From Trichosphaerium sp. ATCC 40318 (Eukaryota > Discosea > Flabellinia > Trichosidae): DNA of 64,000 nt. Position numbers and translations under genes: made by a program. The notes under the pieces are model-generated. The model was not told the origin of the DNA. It made no database searches and worked only from the letters and a program-made list of their open reading frames with translations. How positions within the stretch are numbered: position 1 is the first letter of the stretch; the number at the start of each line of letters is the position of its first letter. The stretch lies in NCBI GenBank assembly GCA_038496445.1, contig JALMLS010000216.1:372001-436000 (forward strand). Reading direction: 5' to 3'. Shown one piece after another: positions 44,687 to 55,852 of the stretch.

Positions 44687-45660
44687 ATGACAGCATCACC
44701 AGCCAAATTAAACTTTGAAATAGTAGTTACGGACAACAATAAGCACTTAGTACAAGATATGGTTGATTTAGTTGCAAGGATAAACGAAAAAGCCAAATCA
44801 AACTCAACAGCTTCGACGGCACCATTTTCAAGGTTTGTAGGCGACAAATTAAACCAAAACGGCGAATTCAGCTATTTCCCAGGTACGAAAGACTCTTAAA
44901 CGCCAAGTAAGCCTCTCATTCTATTACTAACTGTCCTTGACGCCCAACAAAGGTGTTACGATTGTATGCGATACACTTTCAAGCAGGTTTTTTGGTAAAC
45001 TTGTAGAACTTCACAACTATTTAAGACGTACGTCTGTTAACACTTGTATCCATCTTGACTATAGCTATAGGCAGTAAACTTGCGCCATATTTTTCTATAC
45101 TACCTATATCAAGCCTACACATGACACGCACGTGATTTTATATGTCACTTACAAGATCCTTTGTTCAAACTTTTTTGTTACTAGTTTTTGACCTTATTAC
45201 ATTACGTTGTAAAAAAAAGGGTTCCAAGTGGACCGATGCTGGATTTAATAATGATACAACTATACAACAAGTCACTCAAGCTATGAAAGAACGTATTAAA
45301 CCTCTAATGGCTCAAGAAAAAGTAGTACCATCAACTTTTTCAATGCGTGCACTTGGCCTTACTGAAAACTCATCTTGCATCACTGTCTCCCTTGTATCAG
45401 CAGATAAAAATACAGAAGAACGTTTACGTTTATGGAGAGCACATGCAAGTAAACATACAGGTATTGTGAACAATCCACATTATAGATTTCATGTATCTCT
45501 TGCATATGCTTTCAGGACTTTGCCTCAAGAACTATATGAAGAAATGAACTTATTTCGTGAAAAATCAAAAAAATGCCTTCAAGAACTTGGTGTTGTTTAT
45601 GTAAGTGGACCTTATCTTGCTTGGTTTGAATCAATGGCTGCATTTCATCAAGTGCAATAA
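44687..45660 (+). CDS. 2H phosphoesterase, DUF1868-like
   Basis: Spliced exons give two H-x-[ST] motifs of the 2H phosphoesterase superfamily, which act on cyclic or 2'-5' phosphodiesters. The N-terminal exon reads RFVGDKLNQNGEFSYFPG and the next VTIVCDTLSS (the PGNTVxxH region of DUF1868, here without the His). Then SILPISSLHMT (first HxT, about 45095-45130), and in the long last exon NPHYRFHVSLAYAFRTLPQE (second HxS) followed by VVYVSGPYLAWFESMAAF. The HMT-to-HVS spacing and the flanking LP.SS and SLAY words are those of DUF1868 proteins. About four introns. Confidence 0.75.
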
Positions 45661-46499
45661 ATACTGCCTGCAATTCACTACCATCCTAAGTATCTTCATA
45701 CAATTGCTACTGGCTTGAGCGGGTTCTTTCAGTCCAACAGTAATATTAATGTAGACAAATAAAATCAACTGAATGTTGTGTTTAATGGCTAAGTGAAACT
45801 TCTGATGCCAAGCCTCATTTTGGTTGTACGGATGCAACAATGTTGTTAAAAATCGTGACACACTCCTCTCCTTGAAACAATATTCGTTCTACAGTCACAA
45901 GATTGGTATGTTGTACACCGACAATCTTTCTCCATTGCCCACATGAATTCTTCCTAGCCAGTTTGCTAGACCTAAACATATCTGTTTCCATTGTTGCAGT
46001 AGTTTTGTTTGTAATGGCAACGGAGTAAACTCACATGAATTGGAACACTGTTGAATGCAAGGGGCAACCCGATGGCAACTCAGAGCACATGGCTTGGTGG
46101 AACTATGTTGGGTGCTATTATTCTCCCAGCATCACCTTTATCCTTAAGCATGTACTGGTTGTTCTTCATAGAATGGATCCCAAAGTTGCTGACTTGCTGA
46201 AAGATCAACAATTGAAGTACACATCGCTACTGCTTGTAAACTACTGACAGCAGTTTGGTAAATTTGTTGTTTTGATACTAGAACTATTCCTTTATTGTTT
46301 CGTAAATTTAATCCTACACTCTGATAAGAATCATCTCAGCTGTTAGGGGTTGACCTGGTCCAACAATCAATTGTAAAAAGTGCGTTCCTATGAATTTACA
46401 TTGACTGTCTCATCATTTTCTGTGAATGTGGCTTCAGGAGAATTTAAACCGATTAAAATATTGTTACAAGTACAACACCTAGTACTACAATACATAGAT
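45661..46499. other. intergenic region with degenerate coding-like pieces
   Basis: 840 nt. Short open segments occur on both strands (e.g. minus near 46320-46380 LQLIVGPGQPLTAEMILIRV then a stop; plus near 46060-46230 a hydrophobic run), but none assembles into a gene. They may be remains of an old element. Confidence 0.3.
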
Positions 46500-47614
46500 A
46501 TGGCAAAGGTTTTCAAAGACCGCTTTGGAAAGTCTTTATACTCAACTTTCCGTCCAACGTACCCAAAACATGTATTCGAACGTGTTATAGCGCATGTACC
46601 AAAAGGTGACAAGCGGGCAAACTGTTTCTTATTTTAAATTACTTACCTCGCTATTAGACAAGAGAAAAGTATGTGTAGACGTAGGATGTGGTCCTGCTAC
46701 AGCAACGAAAGGGTTAGCTCGTTATTTTGAAAAGGTGACACTCTAAACTCAGCGAAAATAAAACTTTGCTTAAAAAAAGACAAAGCGTCTAACTTAGCGT
46801 AGGTCATCGGTGTAGAACCAAGTAAAGGACTGCTAGACTCAATAAAAGATGCGCCAGGTAGTATTAGTTCCTAACAAGAACCAAAAAAACGTCACGTGCT
46901 AATGAAAAACAGATAACTGTGATTTTATTATCGGTGATTGTACGGACCTAAAAGTAGCGAACAACAGCGCTAACTTGGTTGTCGCTGCACAAGCGGCTCA
47001 TTGGTAACAATATAAGTAAGTTGTGGTTTCTCTAATGAGAACTTAGGTTCAACTTCGCTGCATTTTGGGGTGAGGCGCAGCGAGTGTTGGGTGAGAAGAA
47101 CATACTGTGATTGCTCCTTTACGAACTTATGTAGTGCATGATGGACAGCTCATACTTTGGGGCTATGGTATCCCTAAGCTTTTGCATAAAGGCGCTGGCC
47201 CTATATTCGCTGAGGTAACCGTGTCTGGATAATCTTGTAATGACGTTTTGGATTAGTTCTATGACATGACTTTACCTTTCTGGGATGCTGAGAGAACACA
47301 TGTTCATGAACGCTATGCTAACATAAAACCCAATTTCCCAAAAGTCGATAGAGAAGAGTCTTCAATGCAACATGAGATGAAGGCGCAAGATGTCTTGGGA
47401 TATGTTGGTACGTGGAGTGTCATAAAGAAGATGAAAGACAGTAAACCAGACAGTGATCCTGTCAACATGCTTAAAGAAAAGTGCGTATTTTATATCACAT
47501 GCATCTATACTTGTAGTATCCTAACTCTCAACAAATAGGCTGCAAAGTGTAATCAGCTTAGAGACACCAGTGACTATCGAATGGCCACTCTTTTTTGTCA
47601 TTGGAAAAAAATGA
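46500..47614 (+). CDS. SAM-dependent methyltransferase, class I
   Basis: A Rossmann-fold methyltransferase of the small-molecule type (CRG1/trans-aconitate-like). MAKVFKDRFGKSLYSTFRPT with YPKHVFERVI is the family's opening. KVCVDVGCGPATATKGLARY is motif I (SAM binding), VIGVEPSKGLLDSIKDAPG motif post-I, CDFIIGDCTDLKVANNSANL with VVAAQAAHW motifs II/III. Then WGEAQRVL, ILWGYGIPKLLHKGAGPIF, the FPKVDREESSMQHEMKAQDV insert and the end ETPVTIEWPLFFVIGKK. Six or seven introns. AQAAHW near the active site is as in members acting on small acids. Confidence 0.88.
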
Positions 47615-47783
47615 CAACACTTGATATGATTCACTAATCAATAGCGTAAATGCATACACTGTTTAACAATAAACCGAGACATAGATCTTGATGAAAAAAA
47701 TCAAGAACAGAAACAATAAAATGACTTATTCGATTTTTGCTTGCTTAACTTTTGTTTTCTTCTCATTGAATCAGAACAACACT

Positions 47784-48645
<862 letters not shown>

Positions 48646-49245
48646 ACCAAAAAGTTTAGCCTTAGAACCTTTTGTTTCTAAAGACTCTGTTATCTCTGTT
48701 GTGCTCCCTTTACAGAGTTTTACAAAAATAAAACTTTTCGGGTTTTAAAAAGAACTGTTCGGTTTGGTGTAAGTACATTTATAAAAGTGAGCAAAACAAC
48801 CAGTAGGTAGAGGAAAAAATACTCCAGACAGTTATCGATGAAACAGCAATAATTTGGTGTGGCTGTTTTCTCACGTGAAAAACCTACAAAAAAGACGAAA
48901 CTACCTCCCAGCACGTGTTTTCTAGTGAAGAAGGTTCTTTTCCAAGCCGTTTGACAAAAAAAAAAAAAGGAACTGAGATGTCTGATTCTCTTTTTTTCTC
49001 AATTCTTAAAGAATTACTGCGAGCGTCTATACCTTATAAGGAGAGCCCTGTGTGGTACTTCTTTGTGTGAAAAAAAAGTGCGATATGACACGTCCTTCGC
49101 GCGTACATGCGTTCACGGTATCGATTGATGAACGACATAACGAATCTCAACATTTCAAAAAAAACGGTTTTGTAAGCGTTTTTATCTTTGTTTTACTTTT
49201 TACTATTGTACATATACATTAAATGATTGGTGAGGGTATAGTTTG
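48646..49245. other. intergenic stretch
   Basis: 600 nt between the ends of the convergent cyclophilin (+) and small unrecognised gene (-). A-runs and low complexity. No gene is supported. Confidence 0.45.
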
Positions 49246-49734
49246 TCATTGTATCGTTTCTACGTGGTTTTCAGTCAAGTCCAAAAGTGCTTGAAGCACT
49301 TTCTTTAGTTGCTGCTCTGTGAATGTCCTATCTGACCACGCCTCAGTAGATTCCCAAGAAGAGAATCTTGCATCCAAAGAAGGATCAACAATTTGACCTT
49401 GTTCGTATAAAACAACACCATACGAAATATCTTTCTTCCTAAACGAACTTGAGAATTAACAAAAAGCCAAACAAAATCCAAAAAATAAAAAGTTGGTTGG
49501 TTTTATGTTTTAGTCTATTTCTTCGCCGTACGTGAATTTATCCCTCCACTGATAGTCTGGGCATGTAGGTAGCATTGTTTTTATAGCATATACACGCACA
49601 CAAAACGTTCCTATGTACAAGGGGAAGAACATTGTTATAACATCTCCACGACTCAGAACGCTTTGTCCATCTGATTGTAGTTTAAATTGTGCTTCTTGAT
49701 ATTGTGAAAAATCTTTAGATGATTGTACCGACAT
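49246..49734 (-). CDS. unrecognised small protein
   Basis: Two exons, about 127 residues. Exon 1: MSVQSSKDFSQYQEAQFKLQ, RGDVITMFFPLYIGTFCVRV, PTCPDYQWRDKFT. An 89-nt gtacgg intron (acceptor tttag) joins AC|G to KKDISYGVVLYEQGQIVDPS. The end is SSWESTEAWSDRTFTEQQLK then KVLQALLDLTENHVETIQ, an amphipathic helix. No membrane helix or catalytic motif is evident. Confidence 0.55.
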
Positions 49735-50764
49735 ATTTTTTTTAAATATTATTACGAACGTTAAGAAAATACCCTAGTTTTCGCACATGTGTATGTTAAG
49801 CCAAGTATACACGTATGACATTCAATGCTACTCATACGTAATAGCTTGACTCTTGAGCAAACTTTGTTGTATTTGTACCGGTACATCTTTGGAAGATTAA
49901 GTCTTATTTCCTAGTGACTCCAAAAATGAGAAGTGTCAGAACAATAATAATTGTATTACAAAACAGTGTGCTTGATTTACAAAATGGGACGTCACATTAC
50001 ACCATTTCAAACACTTTGTGAGTATTTATTGACCCCGTTTTGTTTTTTCCTCCTCACATTCTTTGTGAAACTCAAATAAAATCCAACGAGATACCAAATA
50101 GATTTCTCGTATATCTAGCTGTTTTTAATCTTACTACTACCAGTATCGTAATAATGAAACTGCCAACCTCTCGCTTGTTAAAACTTTGATCATGGTCACT
50201 GCGACGCTTTACATCAAAGAACACGCTCGTGGTGGTGTTGTGTTGTAGCTTAAAAAGAATTTGGGCGCTAGCTCCCAATACACAATACACCGGACTGTTA
50301 AAAGAAGCGGTATCTACTGCTATAACACGGTTACAAGCGTAGCGTTCCGGACCACCAGATCATATGTGTATTGATGTTTGTCGTCATTTGTGTATGCACG
50401 GGAACAGAGGAACACTGTAGCCAACATTTGCTTTCGAATGATGAAAGTAGTAAAATTATTTTAATGTGATTTTTTTTTAAATACATGCCGCTGTATATCT
50501 ATGAAGATCAGTAGCACTACGCCCATAAGCTTTCAGATACGTACTATATTGTATTCAATCCAAAATTATTATCTGTAGGCATGATGAATCCACAGTAATC
50601 GCTGACAAGTCATGAAGTAATGGACGTTTTCAGGCGGATAAAAAGAAAATTGTAAATTCTTATAGCCTAACTGCATGACTGGTACCATCTTCAACCACTT
50701 CAGCGGGTATTTAAAGTGTAAATTTGCGCAATGAAACGGACGAAAAGCGCAGAACGAGCTTTCA
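49735..50764. other. intergenic stretch, about 1 kb
   Basis: Nothing in this kilobase between divergent genes assembles into a gene on either strand. The ORFs present are short and lack splice partners. Confidence 0.4.
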
Positions 50765-51713
50765 ATGTACCTACGTGGACAAGTTATGCGAATGCATCAT
50801 GGTAAGTTACTCGAGAGTGTAGATGTGGAACATACCAGCGAATACTCTAGCCACTACCATCCTGGTCAAGTACCGCTGTTTCAATTTCGAACCTGCTTTA
50901 ATACGTACCAACACCCCAAACACACAGCAGGGAGGGTAGTATATATATACGAGGGATGCGTCACCAACGCCTCGTGGCACTCTGGAAACAATTTGTTTGG
51001 TTCCTTTAAAGTGAGTTTTACTTTTACTTGCTACATTTCGTTTGCTCATCCTTCTAATGCTCCTCTCTTTTATTAGTTTCGTTTGCTATTGACGTATATG
51101 CATTGTGTTGGCTCACGAAGTAAGTCATGGAGAGAAGGGAATTCATTTTGTGATCCTATCATGTTACCTAACTGCAATTAAACAGCACACCCGCAAAGGT
51201 ATTTAAACTTGTTGTTTTGGTTCTTACGGTTGATACATAGGTTGGCAAAGTAGAAAGAGGACACCTGTCAGTCATTGGATCTGTTAAAGGCGGGCGTAAA
51301 GAATTCACAATTGAAATGAAGTCAGATGATTTCAGGTTCATCAAAACTGAAAGCAATGGCGGTAACAACGGAAACAATGGTGGTAACAACGGCGGCAATA
51401 ACAATGGCGGCAATAACAATGACGGCAATAACCGTGGAACCAATGGCGGTAACAACAGGGATAGCAACAGAAACAACAACAACTGTCCAGGCAAACGTGA
51501 TCTGTAAGTTGTTTTTATTGAACTCTTTTTTTTGTTTTTTTTTTGCTTATTTTATGCCCTAGTGAATCACAAAGCAAGGCTTTGATTCTCAAAGAACCAA
51601 CAGAAATGATCAGAGGTTCTAAGTACGTTATGCCTGTCCGATACTGTGCTGTTGAAGATAGTGTTGTTCAAGTCTTAATGAGGAACAAATTGAAGCCAAT
51701 CTCAACTGGTTAA
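50765..51713 (+). CDS. protein with Asn/Gly repeat linker
   Basis: I do not recognise the family. The long first exon (MYLRGQVMRMHHGKLLESVD...) ends YEGCVTNASWHSGNNLFGSF at a gtgagt donor. A middle exon has FRLLLTYMHCVGSRS. From about 51241, GKVERGHLSVIGSVKGGRKE and KSDDFRFIKTE look like strands. 51350-51470 encodes an N-G-G-N repeat (GGNNGNNGGNNGGNNNGGNN). The final exon reads SKALILKEPTEMIRGSKYVM and AVEDSVVQVLMRNKLKPIST. An alternative start at 50731 exists in another frame. Extracellular or adhesive use is possible, but no signal peptide was found. Confidence 0.45.
51353..51474 (+). repeat. aacaa(c/t)gg(c/t)gg(c/t) microsatellite-like tract coding Asn/Gly
   Basis: A coding low-complexity tract built from GGTAACAAC/GGCAATAAC triplets. 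Such trinucleotide-type arrays change length by slippage. Confidence 0.6.
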
Positions 51714-52069
51714 TCTAGATCTCCCACCATAACATATCATCAAAACAGATTATGTTCTTGCCTGAGTTCTATGTTAAGAATTAATGTTTAGAGCGAATTT
51801 GATATCGCAGCTTGTATTTCAACAAGTGCACGACAAGTAATTTTAACCTTCGTGTTCAAATAAAAGCCAAGCATTTTTTGCCTCAAGACCGTTTACGTTA
51901 TCAAGAGTTACATTTCACCCAACATTCCTGAACAAGGGGTTTGCACTACATTTCGCGAAATTTGGCGGCATGTTGTATTTCTTCGAAATCTGTTCTTTTG
52001 AATCCTTTTGTACAATATTTTTGCGGAAAACAGCATTGTTTAGTCAATCGTAGCTCTAATCAATTTCGA

Positions 52070-53077
52070 AAAGTAGTGCAAACCCAAATACATACCTGTT
52101 TACACGTACTAAAAACAAGCTACGAATCCATAGAACAGGTTGAAGAACTTCAGAAGCGAAAAAAAACGAGCACGTGGTTTCTTCAAATTAAGTTGAGACA
52201 CCAATTTGGTTGTATTTTATTCAGAATGCTTGCACATTCTAATAATATTGATTACAGGGTAATCCGTTTGATTACAAGATACAATACCTTAAAATAACAA
52301 ATTTATTAGAGAGCGGCTGTAAAAGCGGAAGAGTGCTATATATTAGACCTTCCAGTTGAGATTCAGCTTGATATTATTGATTTGGACTCATCAGTGTATT
52401 TCAAATGGCCAATCTTGTCAAAACAGGCGGCAATAAACACAAGGTATGATTGTGAGATGAATAAGCATGGAAAATGGCTTTGTAGAAGAAAGAACACTGT
52501 CATAACGCAAACGTGCTGGGAACATGGTATACAAGATGGAGAGTACAAGGGATGGTGGTCTTTTGACCTATTGAAGCACCGGAATGGCACATTGCAAAGG
52601 CATTGTAATTATATCAATGGCAAACGAGAAGGAGAATACAAGGAGTGGTTCAAGAATGGGCAATTGTGGAGCCATAGTAATTACATCAATGACAAACGAC
52701 AAGGAGAATACAAGAAGTGGACCCGTGCTGGCCAATTGCGTATACAGTGTAGTTACATCAATGACAAACGAGAAGGAGAATACAAGGAGTGGTATCGGAA
52801 TGGCACATTGGAAAGGCATTGTAATTATATCAATGGCAAACGAGAAGGAGAATACAAGGAGTGGTTCAAGAATGGGCAATTGTGGAGCCATTGTAATTAC
52901 ATCAATGACAAACAACAAGGAGAATACAAGAAGTGGACCCGTGCTGGCCAATTGCGTATACAGTGTAGTTACATCAATGACAAACGACAAGGAGAATACA
53001 AGGAGTGGTATCAGAATGGCACATTGAGAAGGCATTGTAATTATATCAATGGCAACGAGAAGGAGAATGCCAATTGA
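52070..53077 (+). CDS. F-box-like protein with MORN-variant repeats
   Basis: An N-terminal exon (QTQIHTCLHVLKTSYESIEQ...CILFRMLAHSNNIDYR) is spliced over a roughly 50-nt gtaatc intron at about 52258-52310 to a segment with ECYILDLPVEIQLDIIDLDS, an F-box-like start. Then about nine 24-residue modules of the form NG-x-L-x-x-HCNYING-KREGEYKEW, the MORN-variant (YwqK-type) repeat also common in bacteria. The DNA shows a 216-bp higher-order repeat of three modules (52581, 52797, 53013). The third copy has a one-base deletion and an inner deletion, so the frame ends early at NGNEKENAN. Downstream sequence still resembles the repeat after the stop. The true start codon was not found. Confidence 0.55.
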
Positions 53078-53110
53078 GGAGCCATTGTAATTACATAAAT
53101 GACAAACAAG
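52581..53110 (+). repeat. 216-bp tandem higher-order repeat, third copy decayed
   Basis: Copies start at 52581, 52797 and 53013, each with ...aatggcacattg. Copies one and two differ at only a few positions. Copy three lacks one A (GGCAACGAG for GGCAAACGAG) and about 20 nt further in, then keeps recognisable repeat words to about 53127. Confidence 0.85.
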
Positions 53111-54048
53111 AAAGAGAATACAAGAAGTATTGATACAGTGATTGATACAATCTTGCAAATGATTGCAATCAATACTGACTTGCTGCAATTGTAGTATTTA
53201 AAACCAGATTCTACATATAAGTGTAGTTGTAAGTAACAGAATCAGTAGGTAAAAAAAGATCCATAGAGCCGAAGCCCAGTAGTCATAGCGAGCAGCAAAT
53301 TACTAATGGATCTGGTAGAAATAGCTGTCATACAGTTTTTATTTACGAGCAAACAAAAAAAAAAAAAAAAGTGGTTCTACATTCTTGCACCAAATACACT
53401 TCACAACCGTCTAATCATAACATACACTATGAATAACTTGTGAGAAAGTTAGCAAAAACTGCTGATCAGTGTGCATTGCGTTTTCTAACCATTCGTGGAA
53501 CTAGAAAACTCGCATTTTTTTGGATTGCTCGAGAACGACAAGTTCTCATCATGTGCTTTCGTTCTAAAAGAATGCCCAAGGGACAAACATAATTGAGATT
53601 ATGTATTCTTATTCCTACTCAGTTTATATTCGATAGAACACGCAAACAATGTAAATAGTGTCGAAGATATGTAAGAGTAAACGTTTACTTAGACGTAGTG
53701 CTACTGTTATTTTTAAGGGTTGTCCATTCTTGTGCATTCAGTGCACATGGACAGCAACAGAGTTATGTTTGATTTCTTTTCGTTCAGTACAAAGCATTAG
53801 GTAGTATCATATTTGTAAGGAGGCAGTTTATTGTTTAAGAACGAGTGTAGTACAATAAACGTTGTACAAATACTGAATATGTGTAAAAGATAACGTTATT
53901 TACCAAAGTGCATATTAGGGTGCACTGGGAATTTCACTACACCGTTGATAGGTGAACCAGACATATGGTTGTACATCAACAGAAGCAAATAAAGACCACA
54001 CCTACATAAGAACTTAATGAGAATACTAAATAAAAACAACTCTTGCTG
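53111..54048. other. intergenic stretch, about 0.9 kb
   Basis: It holds the decayed tail of the MORN-type repeat (to about 53127) and a homopolymer A run at about 53355. No gene on either strand is supported. Confidence 0.4.
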
Positions 54049-54621
54049 TTACTCGTACGGAGATACAAATAGATAACAGTATTTATCAAGATTTTCTTTA
54101 GGCCCAGGTCCTTTATGGCGTGTCTTGGTAAACCGAGAGTATTGTTTGTCTTCTGTAGTGAAAGAGAAGTCCCCGACTTTTACCCCATGATAAAGAACTT
54201 CAGAAGTCATTTTGTGGAATGTCCCGTTGTATGGACATCCTTCTCCTGGGTCAATTCTTCTTGTAAAGCTTTCGTTTGTTGTCATTTTCACTTCTACACA
54301 ATAGCACTCCTTAGAAACACGTGTCATCGTCTTAAAACCTCGTCTTATTTTATACTCAGAGTATTCTTCATTTGGCATTGCTTTCAGCTCTTCCACACAA
54401 GTAGGTGCTATCTTGCCATCTAGTTATTAGTAAAGTACCTTTAATATAATATTTGCTCGTACCTGTAAGATAGAAATACTTTCTTTCATACAAGGGATCT
54501 GTTTCAATGTAGTAGTAGTTGTAAGACTCCTGAGAAAGAAAAAAGTCAAAAAACAAAGTTGCAAGACTTAACTGCTACGCACGTAAATAAAAACTGACTT
54601 GTCTTCTCCACAATGAATCAT
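54049..54621 (-). CDS. small Cys-containing protein of unknown function
   Basis: Exon 1 is MIHCGEDK, spliced by a gtcagt intron to ESYNYYYIETDPLYERKYFY, then a gtacga intron to DGKIAPTCVEELKAMPNEEY. The rest is SKECYCVEVKMTTNESFTRR, PGEGCPYNGTFHKMTSEVLY, HGVKVGDFSFTTEDKQYSRF and KENLDKYCYLFVSPYE. Six to seven Cys in about 150 residues with alternating strands suggest a small disulphide-bonded or metal-binding fold. A signal-peptide exon further upstream could have been missed. Confidence 0.5.
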
Positions 54622-54817
54622 GCTAGTATCAGTAGGTACTGTCTGTTGACACTACAGATCGTAAGAAATAGATTTGAAACAGATTTCAGTGAAGTACCGT
54701 ATGAAGTCGTTTAAAAGCTTGAAAATAGCTTTCTGATTGTTGCTTTACTGTATGACCCCATCTTGAATTCATCAAAACTAGTTTTAACCATTGTCAGATA
54801 AACAACATGACATGCGA

Positions 54818-55139
54818 CTAGGTACGTTTCCATAAAGATTCATGGGCTATCGACTTGTTTAAAGCGCTACAAGCACATGAAAGTAACAAAGCATCGTTAA
54901 AACACCCAAGATTACCTACAACAATACGCTGTGAGGTATTGTGACGAATGAAGAGGTTATTGCTTACATATCACATGTATAAGTTCGTAAGGAAGACTTG
55001 TCAGGTTGTGATCGTCTACTGCGTGCGAAAGCTGTGCTTTACTCATTGGGGTTCCTTTTTTAAAGACGTTGTGGTCAAAGTACACTAGTGACGGGTTAAG
55101 TGAATTGAAAACCATTTCAAAACAATTCTTATCTTCCAT
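54818..55139 (-). CDS. short F-box protein
   Basis: Two exons. MEDKNCFEMVFNSLNPSLVY leads to LTSLPYELIHVIC at the exon 1 end. A roughly 50-nt gtaagc intron joins to NLGCFNDALLLSCACSALNK and SIAHESLWKRT, completing an F-box (LPYELIHVIC..LGCFNDALLLSCACSALN..). About 88 residues; no substrate domain. It is the sixth F-box-type gene in the window. Confidence 0.6.
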
Positions 55140-55852
55140 CGGAAAATCTAGGTTCTACTGACCCACTATGACACTACAAGAGTACTTACTCTGAACTTAA
55201 AGACCCAGCCATGTTTCAGTAAGTTCGATAGTAGTTTAAGATGTCACGTGCTTTTTTTTCTTTAGAACACTTGTAAAATCGTGGCTGTATCCTTGATAGT
55301 TGATACATACAAAGAGCACCTAAGATTAAAGCCAAGCTCAACCCTCGGCATCGCTGCTCTCATGTTCATATTTGTGTAACCTATCTTCGCATGCTTAGTA
55401 TACGTTAACATAAACCCGTAGTGAGCAGCTGGTGTTTAGGTTCTACTTGTGATTAAGAAACAAGAGTGGAGCTCGTAGCTTGCGCATATGGAGCACTGAG
55501 CCAATAAGTACTGGAATGAGATTGCTGCATAAGTAATTGCCTTGTGACGTGCTATGTATTCAGGATTGGCGTTCGATGTTCAACTTGTTTCGGGAACTCT
55601 TAATGTATCACCTACATCCACTATACCTTTCAACTAGAATTCAAATACACGTTCAATACTTACTACTGCATGCTATTGCACTATCAATTCTATTCTGATT
55701 GATTGGTGAAGAGCTGTAAGAGCATTGTAAACAGAACCTCTTTCTTTGCTATCTTGTAAATACTGCAAGTATTATGTTCTCTTTAATAAACATCTATTAT
55801 CCAAAACCTGGTTACACGTATAGATAAACGGTATGAATGTTTATTTATAGTA
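55140..55852. other. intergenic stretch
   Basis: 710 nt. A plus-strand open piece (about 55265-55378, CKIVAVSLIVDTYKEHLRLK then a stop) follows an intron-like gtaagt...ttctttag but has no in-frame partner exon. No gene is called. Confidence 0.35.

Noticed and set aside
51168-51494. Leu/Pro-rich minus ORF
   Set aside because: Mirror image of the Asn/Gly tract of the sense gene; low complexity.
52568-53188. 206-codon ORF antisense to the MORN-type repeats
   Set aside because: Open only because the repeat unit lacks stops on both strands; its translation is repetitive and Leu/Val/Phe-rich with no domain.
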